This document shows positions 18,350 to 26,530 of a stretch of 64,000 nt of DNA, piece by piece. The position numbers were made by a program, and so were the translations under genes. Source of the DNA: an uncultured Prevotella sp. (GTDB taxonomy: Bacteria > Bacteroidota > Bacteroidia > Bacteroidales > Bacteroidaceae); NCBI GenBank assembly GCA_946999045.1, contig CAMQBR010000008.1:3228-67227 (forward strand). Reading direction: 5' to 3'. A model generated the notes under the pieces. The model did no database searches and was not told the DNA's origin. It saw nothing but the letters and a program-made list of their open reading frames with translations. How positions within the stretch are numbered: position 1 is the first letter of the stretch; the number at the start of each line of letters is the position of its first letter.

Positions 18350-21178
18350 TTGAAACGAATAAAATATAACATTTTCTTTTTGCTTTTGTGCTTCATTGCC
18401 ACTTCATTGCAAGCGAATGCTAAGCGCAAAAGCATTTTTTTTACCCTTCCCACTCATGCTGTGGAAGGGCTTTTACCCAATGGCTTACGTTATATCCTTA
18501 TGCACAACGAGCAACCTGCACATTGCGTGGAGATGCGATTGGTAATGCATACAGGTTCTTTAGTTGAGGAAAACAACCAAAAAGGCTGTGCTCATTTTCT
18601 TGAACACTTATCTTTTGAGGGTACAAAGCATTTTCCAAAACGTTCACTTGTTAATGCTTTTGAACAGCAAGGCATGAAGTATGGTCGCGACATTAACGCC
18701 TTTACGGGGTTCGATCGTACCGTGTACAGCTTGTCGTTGCCCTTTGTCAATGCTCAACAGCAAACCAAAATTCTAAGCTTATCATTACGTGCAGCAGCCG
18801 ATTGGTTAGGCAATATAGTCTTTAATGATACAAAGATAAGGCACGAAAAAGGTGTGATATTAGAAGAGTTACGTAGTTATATGTTGCCAGATAACTTTTA
18901 TAGTCTTAAAATAGGGCATGGGCGTTATGCACACCGTATGCCTTTGGGTAGTGCGGATGATATTTGCAACGTTACTCTTTCAACTCTGCAACAATATTAC
19001 AGCAAATGGTATCTACCCCAAAATGCTACGCTTATTATGGTAGGAGATATGGATGTGCAAGAGGTTCAACGCTTGATAGCTGAAACATTTGATGTAAAAT
19101 CTGTAAACAAACGTGCCACATCTATTCCCAACTATCCTCTTATATATAATAAAGGTGTAGCGTGGAGTCAAATTGTAGATAGTTTACAAACTGCTAATAA
19201 GGTAGAACTCATAGTGCCGCATACCGTAAAATTCACGGCTACCTTAGATGATAAGGTGCAGCGAGAACGTACAAAACTCTTGTTAACTTTACTTGAAAAC
19301 AGATGCAGAGTTTTGAATTTGTGTTGCAATGTGTACGATAACTGGTATCTAAGCAATACAAATCATTTTGTATTTTCGTTTAGTCAAGCCGATAAATGCA
19401 AACTTTTGTGCGACATAGAAGCCTTGTCAGCCGAGTGTCAACGCATTATTCAACAAGGAATCTGTTTGCCCGAACTCAATCATTTCATTGCCAATCAACA
19501 GCAAAAGATAGTTGCAGAGAATATAGATAAGGTTTCATCTGAATTTTGTGAAGACTTTATTGATTATACCTTGCACAATGATAGACGAATATATACTTCC
19601 AGTCAAGCAGAAAAAGTAAAAGTACTGCTGGCTCAAACTCAAAGCAAAGATATAGTTAAGTTGCTCAAACAAATATTGAAGTCGATGCGGCAAAGCCTCT
19701 TAATTGCTTGTACATCTAACGCAACCACCCATTTATCCCAACAAGAGGTGATGCAGGCATGGCAGAAAGGTAAGCATTTAAGTTTGAGTACTTACAATTT
19801 TCAAGCCATAAAACCTGCAACTCAAGCGCAGCGTATGCAATGCCCCATATTGCTAAGAGGTAGCAAAAAATATAATACTGAAGTAGTAAAACATCGCATA
19901 GAGTACTCTTCTATTGGTGTAACTAAAGTGTTGTTATCCAATGGATTGTGTATTCTTCTTAAGCCAACTCCACGTTCAGACAACATGATGTATATGGCTC
20001 TCTTGGGTAGAGGAGGTATAGCAGATGTTACCCCCCAACAGCAAAAGCGCTATCATGAGGCGTTTGGCTATGTGGATATGGGCGGATTGCAGCGAATAAG
20101 TGCCGACTCGTTGTCTGCTATCATGATACAAGACTCGCTTTCTATGGCGGTAGGAATAGACGAATATTGGCATCAATTATTAGCTTCGTGCCCTGTTAGT
20201 AAGTGTGGTGAATTAACTAATTTGGTATATGAGAAAATAATTCACCCAGCACTCGACCGATCTACGTTTAATGATATGCGCCAAGACGAGATAAAGAGCT
20301 TTGGAAAAGAAACATTATTGCAACGTATGATGAAACGAGATGTAGACAGAATGATAGATGCCTGTATCGATTCTTTACTACAAAATGGCATTTATGCCCG
20401 CCACACCATGACGTTATCCGATTGGCAACAACTCAATCTTGATACGTTGGCGCAATACTATAAGCAGACATTTGCCGATATGCAGCACACAACACTCATT
20501 GTTACAGGCAATTTCTCTTTGAAGAGCGTGCTACCTCTATTGGTAGATGTGTTTGCTCATATGCCACAACAAGCTCAACCAACATTACATCCTCGTACAT
20601 TGATTGTACCTGATAAAGAGGTTAGAGAGGTATTTACAGATGATGAAATGGGTAACAAAGCTACTCTTAACATCGTGTTACCTCTGCGCTATGAACCCAG
20701 TTTGCAGTCATCGTTAACGCTCAAACTTATACGCGACCTCATACAAGAGCAGCTCATTAACGTACTTCGTGAGCAGCAACATATTGTGTATTCGCCCTAC
20801 GCCGATTTGTATTACGATGGTTATCCACAGCAACGAGCTTACTTTAGAATAACTATAGATATGGCTAAAGATAATTTGCAGAAGGTAGAAAACATGGTAA
20901 ATAGTATCTTGGCTCAGTTGGGTAAGAAACCTGTGAACAAGGACGATTTGGATAAAATGAAGCAATCGTTTATGGTAACCAAGCAACAAGCCCTTTCAGA
21001 TGCAACGCCTGTGGAGTGGAAAAATGCCCTTATCTCGTTGGTGAAGAACGGAGAAAGCATAGCCGACTTTGCCCATTACAATGAGCGTTTGCAGCAAATT
21101 ACCCCTGAAGATGTACGAAAGATGTTTGCAGAGAAAATAAATTTGAAACATAAAATAATATTAGTAAAACAACAATGA
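18350..21178 (+). CDS. M16-family zinc protease (PqqL/FusC-like), exported
   Basis: 942 residues from a TTG start, with a signal peptide ending near QANA (residue 24). Inverted zinc motif HFLEH at 82-86 and the downstream Glu residues 166 and 173 (HEKGVILEEL) form the complete M16 active site. A second, non-catalytic M16 half lies after about 500, so one chain folds as a full clam-shell of about 930 residues, like E. coli PqqL and Pectobacterium FusC. FusC degrades ferredoxin imported by a TonB receptor to release iron. The neighbours here suggest an analogous job on an imported haem- or metal-protein. Overlaps the ChaN-like gene by 4 bp. Confidence 0.85.
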   Translation: MKRIKYNIFFLLLCFIATSLQANAKRKSIFFTLPTHAVEGLLPNGLRYILMHNEQPAHCVEMRLVMHTGSLVEENNQKGCAHFLEHLSFEGTKHFPKRSLVNAFEQQGMKYGRDINAFTGFDRTVYSLSLPFVNAQQQTKILSLSLRAAADWLGNIVFNDTKIRHEKGVILEELRSYMLPDNFYSLKIGHGRYAHRMPLGSADDICNVTLSTLQQYYSKWYLPQNATLIMVGDMDVQEVQRLIAETFDVKSVNKRATSIPNYPLIYNKGVAWSQIVDSLQTANKVELIVPHTVKFTATLDDKVQRERTKLLLTLLENRCRVLNLCCNVYDNWYLSNTNHFVFSFSQADKCKLLCDIEALSAECQRIIQQGICLPELNHFIANQQQKIVAENIDKVSSEFCEDFIDYTLHNDRRIYTSSQAEKVKVLLAQTQSKDIVKLLKQILKSMRQSLLIACTSNATTHLSQQEVMQAWQKGKHLSLSTYNFQAIKPATQAQRMQCPILLRGSKKYNTEVVKHRIEYSSIGVTKVLLSNGLCILLKPTPRSDNMMYMALLGRGGIADVTPQQQKRYHEAFGYVDMGGLQRISADSLSAIMIQDSLSMAVGIDEYWHQLLASCPVSKCGELTNLVYEKIIHPALDRSTFNDMRQDEIKSFGKETLLQRMMKRDVDRMIDACIDSLLQNGIYARHTMTLSDWQQLNLDTLAQYYKQTFADMQHTTLIVTGNFSLKSVLPLLVDVFAHMPQQAQPTLHPRTLIVPDKEVREVFTDDEMGNKATLNIVLPLRYEPSLQSSLTLKLIRDLIQEQLINVLREQQHIVYSPYADLYYDGYPQQRAYFRITIDMAKDNLQKVENMVNSILAQLGKKPVNKDDLDKMKQSFMVTKQQALSDATPVEWKNALISLVKNGESIADFAHYNERLQQITPEDVRKMFAEKINLKHKIILVKQQ

Positions 21179-22068
21179 ATACAAAAATTATAAACTCTTT
21201 TATTATTACCTTGGTGTTGTCAATATACACCAGCAATATCAAGGCGCAAGTAAATACTCCCGAGGCTTATCGCTTGTATAATGATAAAGGCCAAACTATG
21301 AGCTATCCGCAGCTCATATCGCAGTTGAGTAAGGCTGATGTAGTGTTTTTGGGCGAGATACATAATTGTGCTATGACTCACTGGCTGGAGCTTCGCATTC
21401 TGCAATCACTTTATCAAGTACATGGAAACAAACTGTCTTTGGGCATGGAAATGCTCGAAGCTGATAACCAGTTAGTGTTGAACGAATATCTGCAAGGACT
21501 GGTGTCCTCCGATAGATTTGAGTCAGAAGCACGTCTTTGGCCCAATTATTCTACCGACTATGCTCCTTTGGTAAGCTTTGCTCGTGAGCATCATCTACCA
21601 GTATGGGCAACCAATGTACCACGAAGATATGCCGCTATGGTGAAAGAACATGGCTTACACTTTCTGGCTTCACTTTCAAAAGAAGCCCAACAGTACTTTC
21701 CGCCTCTGCCCATTGCCTATCAAAAGAATGAGCAAGCCGAACAAGGATTTGCTTTGATGCAGATGATGAGAGGTAAAAAAACGGGCGATGCCAACAACCA
21801 TTTATCCGAAGCACAGGCTCTGAAAGATGCTACTATGGCATGGAACATAGCAAAACATGCACAGGAAAAGTTGTTACATATCAACGGCAACATTCATTCA
21901 GATGCTAAAGAGGGCATTCTTACGTATTTGCGTCAGTATGCTCCTCACAGAAAAGTTATAACCGTAAGAGCTGTTCGGCAGGAAGATATATCAAAGTTAG
22001 AAGATGCTTACAAAGGTTTAGCCAACTATTATATATGTATTCCTGAAGATATGGCAATGTCGTATTAG
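21175..22068 (+). CDS. ChaN-like haem-binding family protein
   Basis: 297 residues with a signal peptide (cleavage near IKA-QV, residue 24); not a lipoprotein. Family motif VVFLGEIHNC at 56-65 with Glu61 and His63, followed by LGMEMLE and a PVWATNVPRRYAAMV segment, fits the ChaN/Tiki (DUF399) fold. Campylobacter jejuni ChaN is an iron-regulated lipoprotein that binds haem as a dimer. Start codon overlaps the stop of the M16 gene (ATGA), so translation is coupled; this is strong support for a joint role. Last gene of the locus, followed by a terminator. Confidence 0.8.
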   Translation: MNTKIINSFIITLVLSIYTSNIKAQVNTPEAYRLYNDKGQTMSYPQLISQLSKADVVFLGEIHNCAMTHWLELRILQSLYQVHGNKLSLGMEMLEADNQLVLNEYLQGLVSSDRFESEARLWPNYSTDYAPLVSFAREHHLPVWATNVPRRYAAMVKEHGLHFLASLSKEAQQYFPPLPIAYQKNEQAEQGFALMQMMRGKKTGDANNHLSEAQALKDATMAWNIAKHAQEKLLHINGNIHSDAKEGILTYLRQYAPHRKVITVRAVRQEDISKLEDAYKGLANYYICIPEDMAMSY

Positions 22069-22129
22069 ATAGATTAGTACACGGGTTGACAAGTTTACGA
22101 GTAAATCATAGCACTATATAATAATGTTA

Positions 22130-22168
22130 GGGGAAACAAACTTCTTGTTATGAGCAATTTGTTTCCCC
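22130..22168 (+). terminator. Intrinsic terminator ending the chelatase-SusCD-M16-ChaN locus
   Basis: GGGGAAACAAA (22130-22140) pairs perfectly with TTTGTTTCCCC (22158-22168), followed by a T-rich tract. Confidence 0.8.
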
Positions 22169-22665
22169 CTTATTTTTGTTGAATATTTTGACATTTTCTT
22201 ATTTTCAAAATAGAAAAGAAATACTATACATCTATGAGCTTAAATAGCTACCTTTCTTTTTTTTTTTACTTAAAGTTATCACCTTATGTTATTAAATGGT
22301 GTAGTTAACCCCTCTAAAGTATGCAAATAGTGCTGATATTTGCATGGTATTTTGCCCTTATTTCTATGAATTAATAGGTATATTTTGTAGTATATTTTTC
22401 TTAACTTATTAATTGTTAATATGTTATAAAATTCTCGTATTTCAGAGCAAGGATGCACTTGTTTGTAAATATGCTCGTATTTCGAGGGTATGTTAAATAT
22501 TTTCTTAATAGAAAAACTTAAAATATGATGTTTTGCTTGTACAATTCAAAATAAAAAACTATCTTTGCAAAGGTAGATAATATCATAGAATGCCAACCTG
22601 CTAACCAGTGAGATAAATAATAAGAAGAATGCCCATGAGAGGCTCAACACATTTACGATAAAAAT
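22169..22665. other. AT-rich gap before the nfeD-SPFH pair
   Basis: No coding frame. Two CTCGTATTTC words are 40 bp apart (22434, 22474). A promoter fitting TTG-N20-TATCTTTG ends at 22567, giving a leader of about 95 nt to the nfeD start. Confidence 0.5.
22537..22567 (+). promoter_or_regulatory. Predicted promoter for nfeD-SPFH
   Basis: TTG at 22537-22539, 20-base spacer and TATCTTTG at 22560-22567. Confidence 0.55.
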
Positions 22666-23121
22666 ATGGTAGATTACATATCACAAAACCTTTGGCTTTT
22701 ATGGCTTGTTATAGCCCTTTTGTGTCTGATTATAGAATTAGGTTCGGGCGATTTTTTTGTTACTTGTTTCGCCATAGGCGCATTGTGTGCTATGGTGGTT
22801 AGTATGATATGCGTGCCGATATGGCTTCAAATTGTTATTTTTGCACTATGTGCTATACTAAGTATCTTTTTTATTCGTCCACTTTTGTTGCGTGCGCTTC
22901 ATACAAAAGAGCGCACACGAGCCAGTAATGTTGATGCGCTGATAGGGCGTATAGGCATTGTAGAAGAGAGAATAACTGATGAAAAAAGCGGTTATGTAAA
23001 AATTGATGGTGATGTATGGCGTGCCGTTACAAAAAGTATGACTCCTATTGAAGTAGGGCAGAAAGTGCGCATACTGAGTATGGAGAGCATCGTTATTACC
23101 GTTGAACCTTATAATGAATAA
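22666..23121 (+). CDS. NfeD-family membrane protein (short type)
   Basis: 151 residues: transmembrane segments at about 10-30, 33-50 and 54-72, then a soluble OB-fold beta barrel (DALIGRIGIVEERI... GYVKIDGDVWRAV... VGQKVRILSMESIVITV). Short NfeD proteins of this kind work with a stomatin-like SPFH partner encoded next door, as here (21-bp gap), in membrane microdomain organisation. No protease domain is present, so this is the NfeD1b/YbbK type. Confidence 0.9.
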   Translation: MVDYISQNLWLLWLVIALLCLIIELGSGDFFVTCFAIGALCAMVVSMICVPIWLQIVIFALCAILSIFFIRPLLLRALHTKERTRASNVDALIGRIGIVEERITDEKSGYVKIDGDVWRAVTKSMTPIEVGQKVRILSMESIVITVEPYNE

Positions 23122-23142
23122 TTAACTTAAAACCTTTATGAT

Positions 23143-24093
23143 ATGATAGCAACTTATGTATTGGTAGCCATTGTCGTTTTGGCTTTGATATTTGTTAAGA
23201 AAGCAATTGTGATTATTCCACAGTCGGAAACTAAAATTATTGAACGATTGGGTAAGTATTATAGTACACTTAGTCCAGGTATTAATGTTATAATCCCTTT
23301 TATTGATAGGGCTAAGACCATGGTTACGATGTATCGTGGTCGATATATTTATAGCAACATTATTGACTTGCGCGAACAGGTATACGACTTTGATAAGCAG
23401 AATGTGATAACCAAGGATAATATCCAAATGCAGATTAATGCACTGCTTTATTTCCAGATAGTAGACCCATTTAAAGCTGTGTACGAGATAAACAACTTGC
23501 CCAATGCCATTGAAAAGTTAACACAAACCACATTGCGTAATATTATAGGTGAGCTGGAACTAGACCAAACACTTACCTCTCGTGATACCATTAACACTAA
23601 GTTACGTGCTGTGTTGGACGATGCTACCAACAAATGGGGTATCAAAGTAAACCGTGTAGAGTTGCAGGATATTACTCCTCCAGAGAGTGTTTTGCAGGCA
23701 ATGGAGAAGCAAATGCAAGCTGAACGTAACAAACGTGCTACTATCTTAACGAGTGAAGGTGAGAAGCAAGCTGCTATCTTGCAGTCGGAAGGTGAAAAAG
23801 CCAGTACAATTAACCGTGCTGAAGCTGCCAAACAGCAAGCTATTTTGTATGCAGAAGGTGAAGCAACGGCTCGTATTCGCAAGGCAGAAGCTGAAGCTAT
23901 TGCCATACAGAAGATAGCCGATTCTGTTGGTAAAAGTACCAATCCAGCTAATTACTTGTTGGCTCAAAAATACATTGCCATGATGCAAGAACTGGCTTCG
24001 GGCGATAAGGCTAAGACTGTTTACCTGCCATACGAGGCAACTAACTTGCTGGGAAGCATAGGTGGCATTAAAGACCTTTTCAAAACAGAATAA
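23143..24093 (+). CDS. SPFH/Band 7 (stomatin-like, QmcA type) protein
   Basis: 316 residues: an N-terminal membrane helix (2-22), the SPFH domain (about 25-190; VIIPQSETKIIERLGKYY, PGINVIIPFIDRA, NKWGIKVNRVELQDITPP), then an Ala/Glu-rich coiled coil (about 195-260) with the repeated EGEKQAAILQSEGEK pattern. Such proteins assemble into large membrane-bound cages or rafts. Downstream partner of the NfeD protein and followed by a terminator. Confidence 0.93.
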   Translation: MIATYVLVAIVVLALIFVKKAIVIIPQSETKIIERLGKYYSTLSPGINVIIPFIDRAKTMVTMYRGRYIYSNIIDLREQVYDFDKQNVITKDNIQMQINALLYFQIVDPFKAVYEINNLPNAIEKLTQTTLRNIIGELELDQTLTSRDTINTKLRAVLDDATNKWGIKVNRVELQDITPPESVLQAMEKQMQAERNKRATILTSEGEKQAAILQSEGEKASTINRAEAAKQQAILYAEGEATARIRKAEAEAIAIQKIADSVGKSTNPANYLLAQKYIAMMQELASGDKAKTVYLPYEATNLLGSIGGIKDLFKTE

Positions 24094-24145
24094 CAGAAGT
24101 ATTTCCTTTTGACATAAGTACAAAAGAAAAATAAGGATTTTTATG

Positions 24146-24182
24146 AAGGGTACAAAAACATAAAAAATGTTTTTGTACCCTT
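24146..24182 (+). terminator. Intrinsic terminator after the SPFH gene
   Basis: AAGGGTACAAAAACAT (24146-24161) pairs perfectly with ATGTTTTTGTACCCTT (24167-24182), 5-base loop. Confidence 0.85.
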
Positions 24183-24221
24183 TATCCTCATACAATATAA
24201 GGCTTTTGTGGTATTTGTTAT

Positions 24222-24243
24222 AGTTGGTTCTATAAATTTTAGC
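24222..24243 (+). repeat. Solo MITE terminus
   Basis: AGTTGGTTCTATAAATTTTA matches the element end but no matching second end belongs to it. It lies six bases before an intact copy, suggesting an earlier element was largely lost at this site. Confidence 0.6.
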
Positions 24244-24248
24244 TTTAT

Positions 24249-24442
24249 GGGCGGTTCTATAAATTAGCTTTGACAGATTGTGAGACTATTTTTTTTGGTC
24301 AATTTGTTTGTGAGTGAAGGAGTATAGCAAGCTATACGACTGAACGAACACAAGCAAATTGAACCAAAAAGAGCCACAAGATAACAAAACGTAAAAACAC
24401 TGACATAAAAAAACTTTACGGTGGTAATTTATAGAACCTGCC
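24249..24442 (-). repeat. MITE-like element, standard subtype, with TTAT target duplication
   Basis: 194 bp from GGGCGGTTCTATAAATTAGC to GGTAATTTATAGAACCTGCC, flanked on both sides by TTAT (24245-24248 and 24443-24446). The central palindrome reads GTATAGCAAGCTATAC. One of the best preserved copies. Confidence 0.88.
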
Positions 24443-24565
24443 TTATAAAAAACTTTGTTTCTTTCGAACTTCTGTCAAAATAAAAAAATCATTTGCACCT
24501 TTTGTTCTTTTGTAGGAAATAAAAATACGCTTCTGCCTTATTTCTCTAAAAAAGAAGCTGTCATT

Positions 24566-24596
24566 TTTGTTCTTATGTCAAATATACCTAACTTTG
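24566..24596 (+). promoter_or_regulatory. Predicted promoter of the epimerase-like gene
   Basis: TTTG at 24566-24569, 19-base spacer, TAACTTTG at 24589-24596. This places the transcript start just before the ATG at 24612 and rules out the longer upstream reading frame beginning at 24567. Confidence 0.6.
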
Positions 24597-24611
24597 CAGA
24601 AAAAGTACGAT

Positions 24612-25703
24612 ATGAATATATGTATTGTAGTGGGAGCACGCCCCAACTTTATGAAAGTAGCTCCCATCATTAGGGCAATAGAGAAAGCTGCAAAAGAAGG
24701 TAAGAATATAGCTTACCAATTAGTATATACAGGAAAGGAAGACGATGCAACCTTAGAAGGCTCGCTCTTCGATGATTTACAAATGCCACGTCCAAATACG
24801 TATTTGGGAGTAGACTGTGAGAACTTAAACGAACTAACGGGATTGGTAATGGCTGGTTTTGAACGTTATTTGCAAAATCATCCTACAGATGTAGTGATTG
24901 TGGTAGATGATTTAGCTTCAACCCTTGCTACGGCTATTGTTACAAAAAAGCAAGGTATCACGTTAGCGCACTTGGTAGCAGGCACACGAAGCTTTGATAT
25001 TAATATGCCAAAGGAAATTAATAGATTGGTGATTGACGGCCTTAGCGACTTATTGTTTACTGCAGGAATAAGTTCTAATAGTACAGTGAGTCGTGAAGGA
25101 GCAGAGCTATCTAAGGTTTACATGGTGGGTAATATTCTGATGGATACACTGCGTTACAACCACAATCGCTTACAGCGTCCAGCAGTGTTAAACCATGAAC
25201 AGATACAAGAAGGCAACTATATGGTGTTTACCCTAAACAGAAAAGCTCTGTTGGCTAATGAGGAAAATCTGCAGAAAATGCTCAATAGCATGATAAACAA
25301 GGCAGACGGAATGGTAATATTGGCCCCATTACGCAAGAGTGCTGCCGAAGTTGTTAACCGATTAATAGGCAATAATCACAGTATATTGCGAGTTATAGCC
25401 CCATTGAGCTACTTGCAGTTTGGCTATCTTACTGCTCATGCGTGTGGCATCATTACCGATAGTGGTAATGTAGCAGAGGAGGCAACATTTAATGGTGTAC
25501 CTTGTATTACATTGAACAGTTATACCGAACACATAGAAACAGTGAAAGTTGGTTCTAATGTGTTGGTTGGCGAGGATGCGGAAACATTAGGTAATGCTGT
25601 ACAACAAATGGTTAGTGGCAATTGGAAGAAGTGCGCTATCCCCGAAAGATGGGATGGAAGAAGCGCAGAGAGAATAGTACAGATATTGAAGTCCCTCTCA
25701 TAG
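24612..25703 (+). CDS. UDP-GlcNAc 2-epimerase (WecB) homologue with altered active site
   Basis: 363 residues, full WecB length and GT-B fold motifs: GARPNFMKVAPII at 8-20, PLSYLQFGYL near 272-281, GIITDSGNVAEEA and TLNSYTEH toward the C-terminus. Non-hydrolysing WecB enzymes interconvert UDP-GlcNAc and UDP-ManNAc. However, the HGD motif reads VDD (98-100), the EAG motif reads VAG (122-124, Glu lost), and the HRRE motif reads NRKA (209-212, His lost). Of the four residues studied in E. coli WecB only the Asp and the PEE-type Glu seem kept. No sugar-biosynthesis genes are nearby. It may have a different reaction or be a binding protein. A consensus promoter supports this start. Confidence 0.8.
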   Translation: MNICIVVGARPNFMKVAPIIRAIEKAAKEGKNIAYQLVYTGKEDDATLEGSLFDDLQMPRPNTYLGVDCENLNELTGLVMAGFERYLQNHPTDVVIVVDDLASTLATAIVTKKQGITLAHLVAGTRSFDINMPKEINRLVIDGLSDLLFTAGISSNSTVSREGAELSKVYMVGNILMDTLRYNHNRLQRPAVLNHEQIQEGNYMVFTLNRKALLANEENLQKMLNSMINKADGMVILAPLRKSAAEVVNRLIGNNHSILRVIAPLSYLQFGYLTAHACGIITDSGNVAEEATFNGVPCITLNSYTEHIETVKVGSNVLVGEDAETLGNAVQQMVSGNWKKCAIPERWDGRSAERIVQILKSLS

Positions 25704-25728
25704 TCTCACTCCTAACAAGCATCTTTAA

Positions 25729-25918
25729 GATTGGTTTTATAAATTACCACTGTATAAATTAAATTTTAAGAGATACATTTTGTTATCTTTTGGCTTCTTT
25801 TTATAGAAAACAGGCTGTACCTTAACCATTCAAAATAGCTTGATGGTATTAGGTTCGCACTGTTTTGGTTCAAAAAGAACGTAAAAAAATCTAACAAAGC
25901 TAATTTATAGAACTATAT
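25729..25918 (+). repeat. MITE-like element, long subtype
   Basis: Left end GATTGGTTTTATAAATTACC at 25729, right end GCTAATTTATAGAAC at about 25899-25913. The interior has the TTTTATAGAAAACAGGCTG segment shared with the 7.4-kb copy. Its right end is included in the adjacent 317-bp tandem duplication. Confidence 0.72.
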
Positions 25919-26530
25919 CCTTAATAAAACGTTATTAGCTAATTATAAAGTTTAAAGCCAAATATTTAAAGTAAGTTAAAATGCTCAAAAAAGTAGTTCT
26001 CCCCATTATTGGAATGGTATGTTCGGCATGCTCATCTCATGTAGAAAAGCAATTGAATGCACTAAATGGTGTGCAAAAAGCAAATGTTAATTTAGTACAG
26101 CATTGTGCTTTTGTAGAATATGATGACCGACAGATAACACTTGCTGATATGAAAAAAGCCATAAATAACATAGGGTATGATATGGTGATAGACAAGTTAG
26201 CTATCGGCTGAAAAAGCTAATTTATAGAACTATCCTTAATAAAACTTCATTAGCTAATTATAAAGTTTAAAGCTCAATGTTTAAAATAAATTAAATGCTC
26301 AAAAAAGTAGTTCTCCCCGTTATTGGAATGGCATGTTCGGCATGCTCATCTCATGTAGAAAAGCAATTGAATGCACTAAATGGTGTACAAAAAGCAAACG
26401 TTAATTTAGTACAGCGTTGTGCTTTTGTAGAATATGATGACCGACAGATAACACTCGTTGATATGAAAAAAGCCATAAATAACATAGGGTACGATATGGT
26501 GATAGACAGTCAGCTGTTGGCTGAAAGCAT
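25896..26530 (+). repeat. 317-bp imperfect tandem duplication containing an HMA domain
   Basis: The segment starting AAAGCTAATTTATAGAAC at 25896 recurs at 26213, exactly 317 bp on. Both copies hold the MITE right end, the same untranslated leader and the first 70 codons of the copper ATPase, ending in GGCTGAAA. Differences are few and mostly single-base, so it is recent. Confidence 0.85.
25981..26211 (+). CDS. Free-standing HMA (heavy-metal-binding) domain, CopZ-like or duplication by-product
   Basis: 76 residues, one complete HMA domain with the copper-binding motif GMVCSACSSH (Cys14 and Cys17). It is nearly identical to residues 1-70 of the downstream ATPase because it arose from the tandem duplication; a one-base length difference near the junction creates the TGA stop. 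It could act as a cytosolic copper chaperone like CopZ or the E. coli short CopA(Z) product, or be a non-functional relic. The open frame and metal ligands are intact. Confidence 0.7.
   Translation: MLKKVVLPIIGMVCSACSSHVEKQLNALNGVQKANVNLVQHCAFVEYDDRQITLADMKKAINNIGYDMVIDKLAIG

Noticed and set aside
24567..24611. Upstream start of the epimerase-like gene
   Set aside because: It would precede the predicted transcript start; WecB-family similarity begins at the ATG at 24612.
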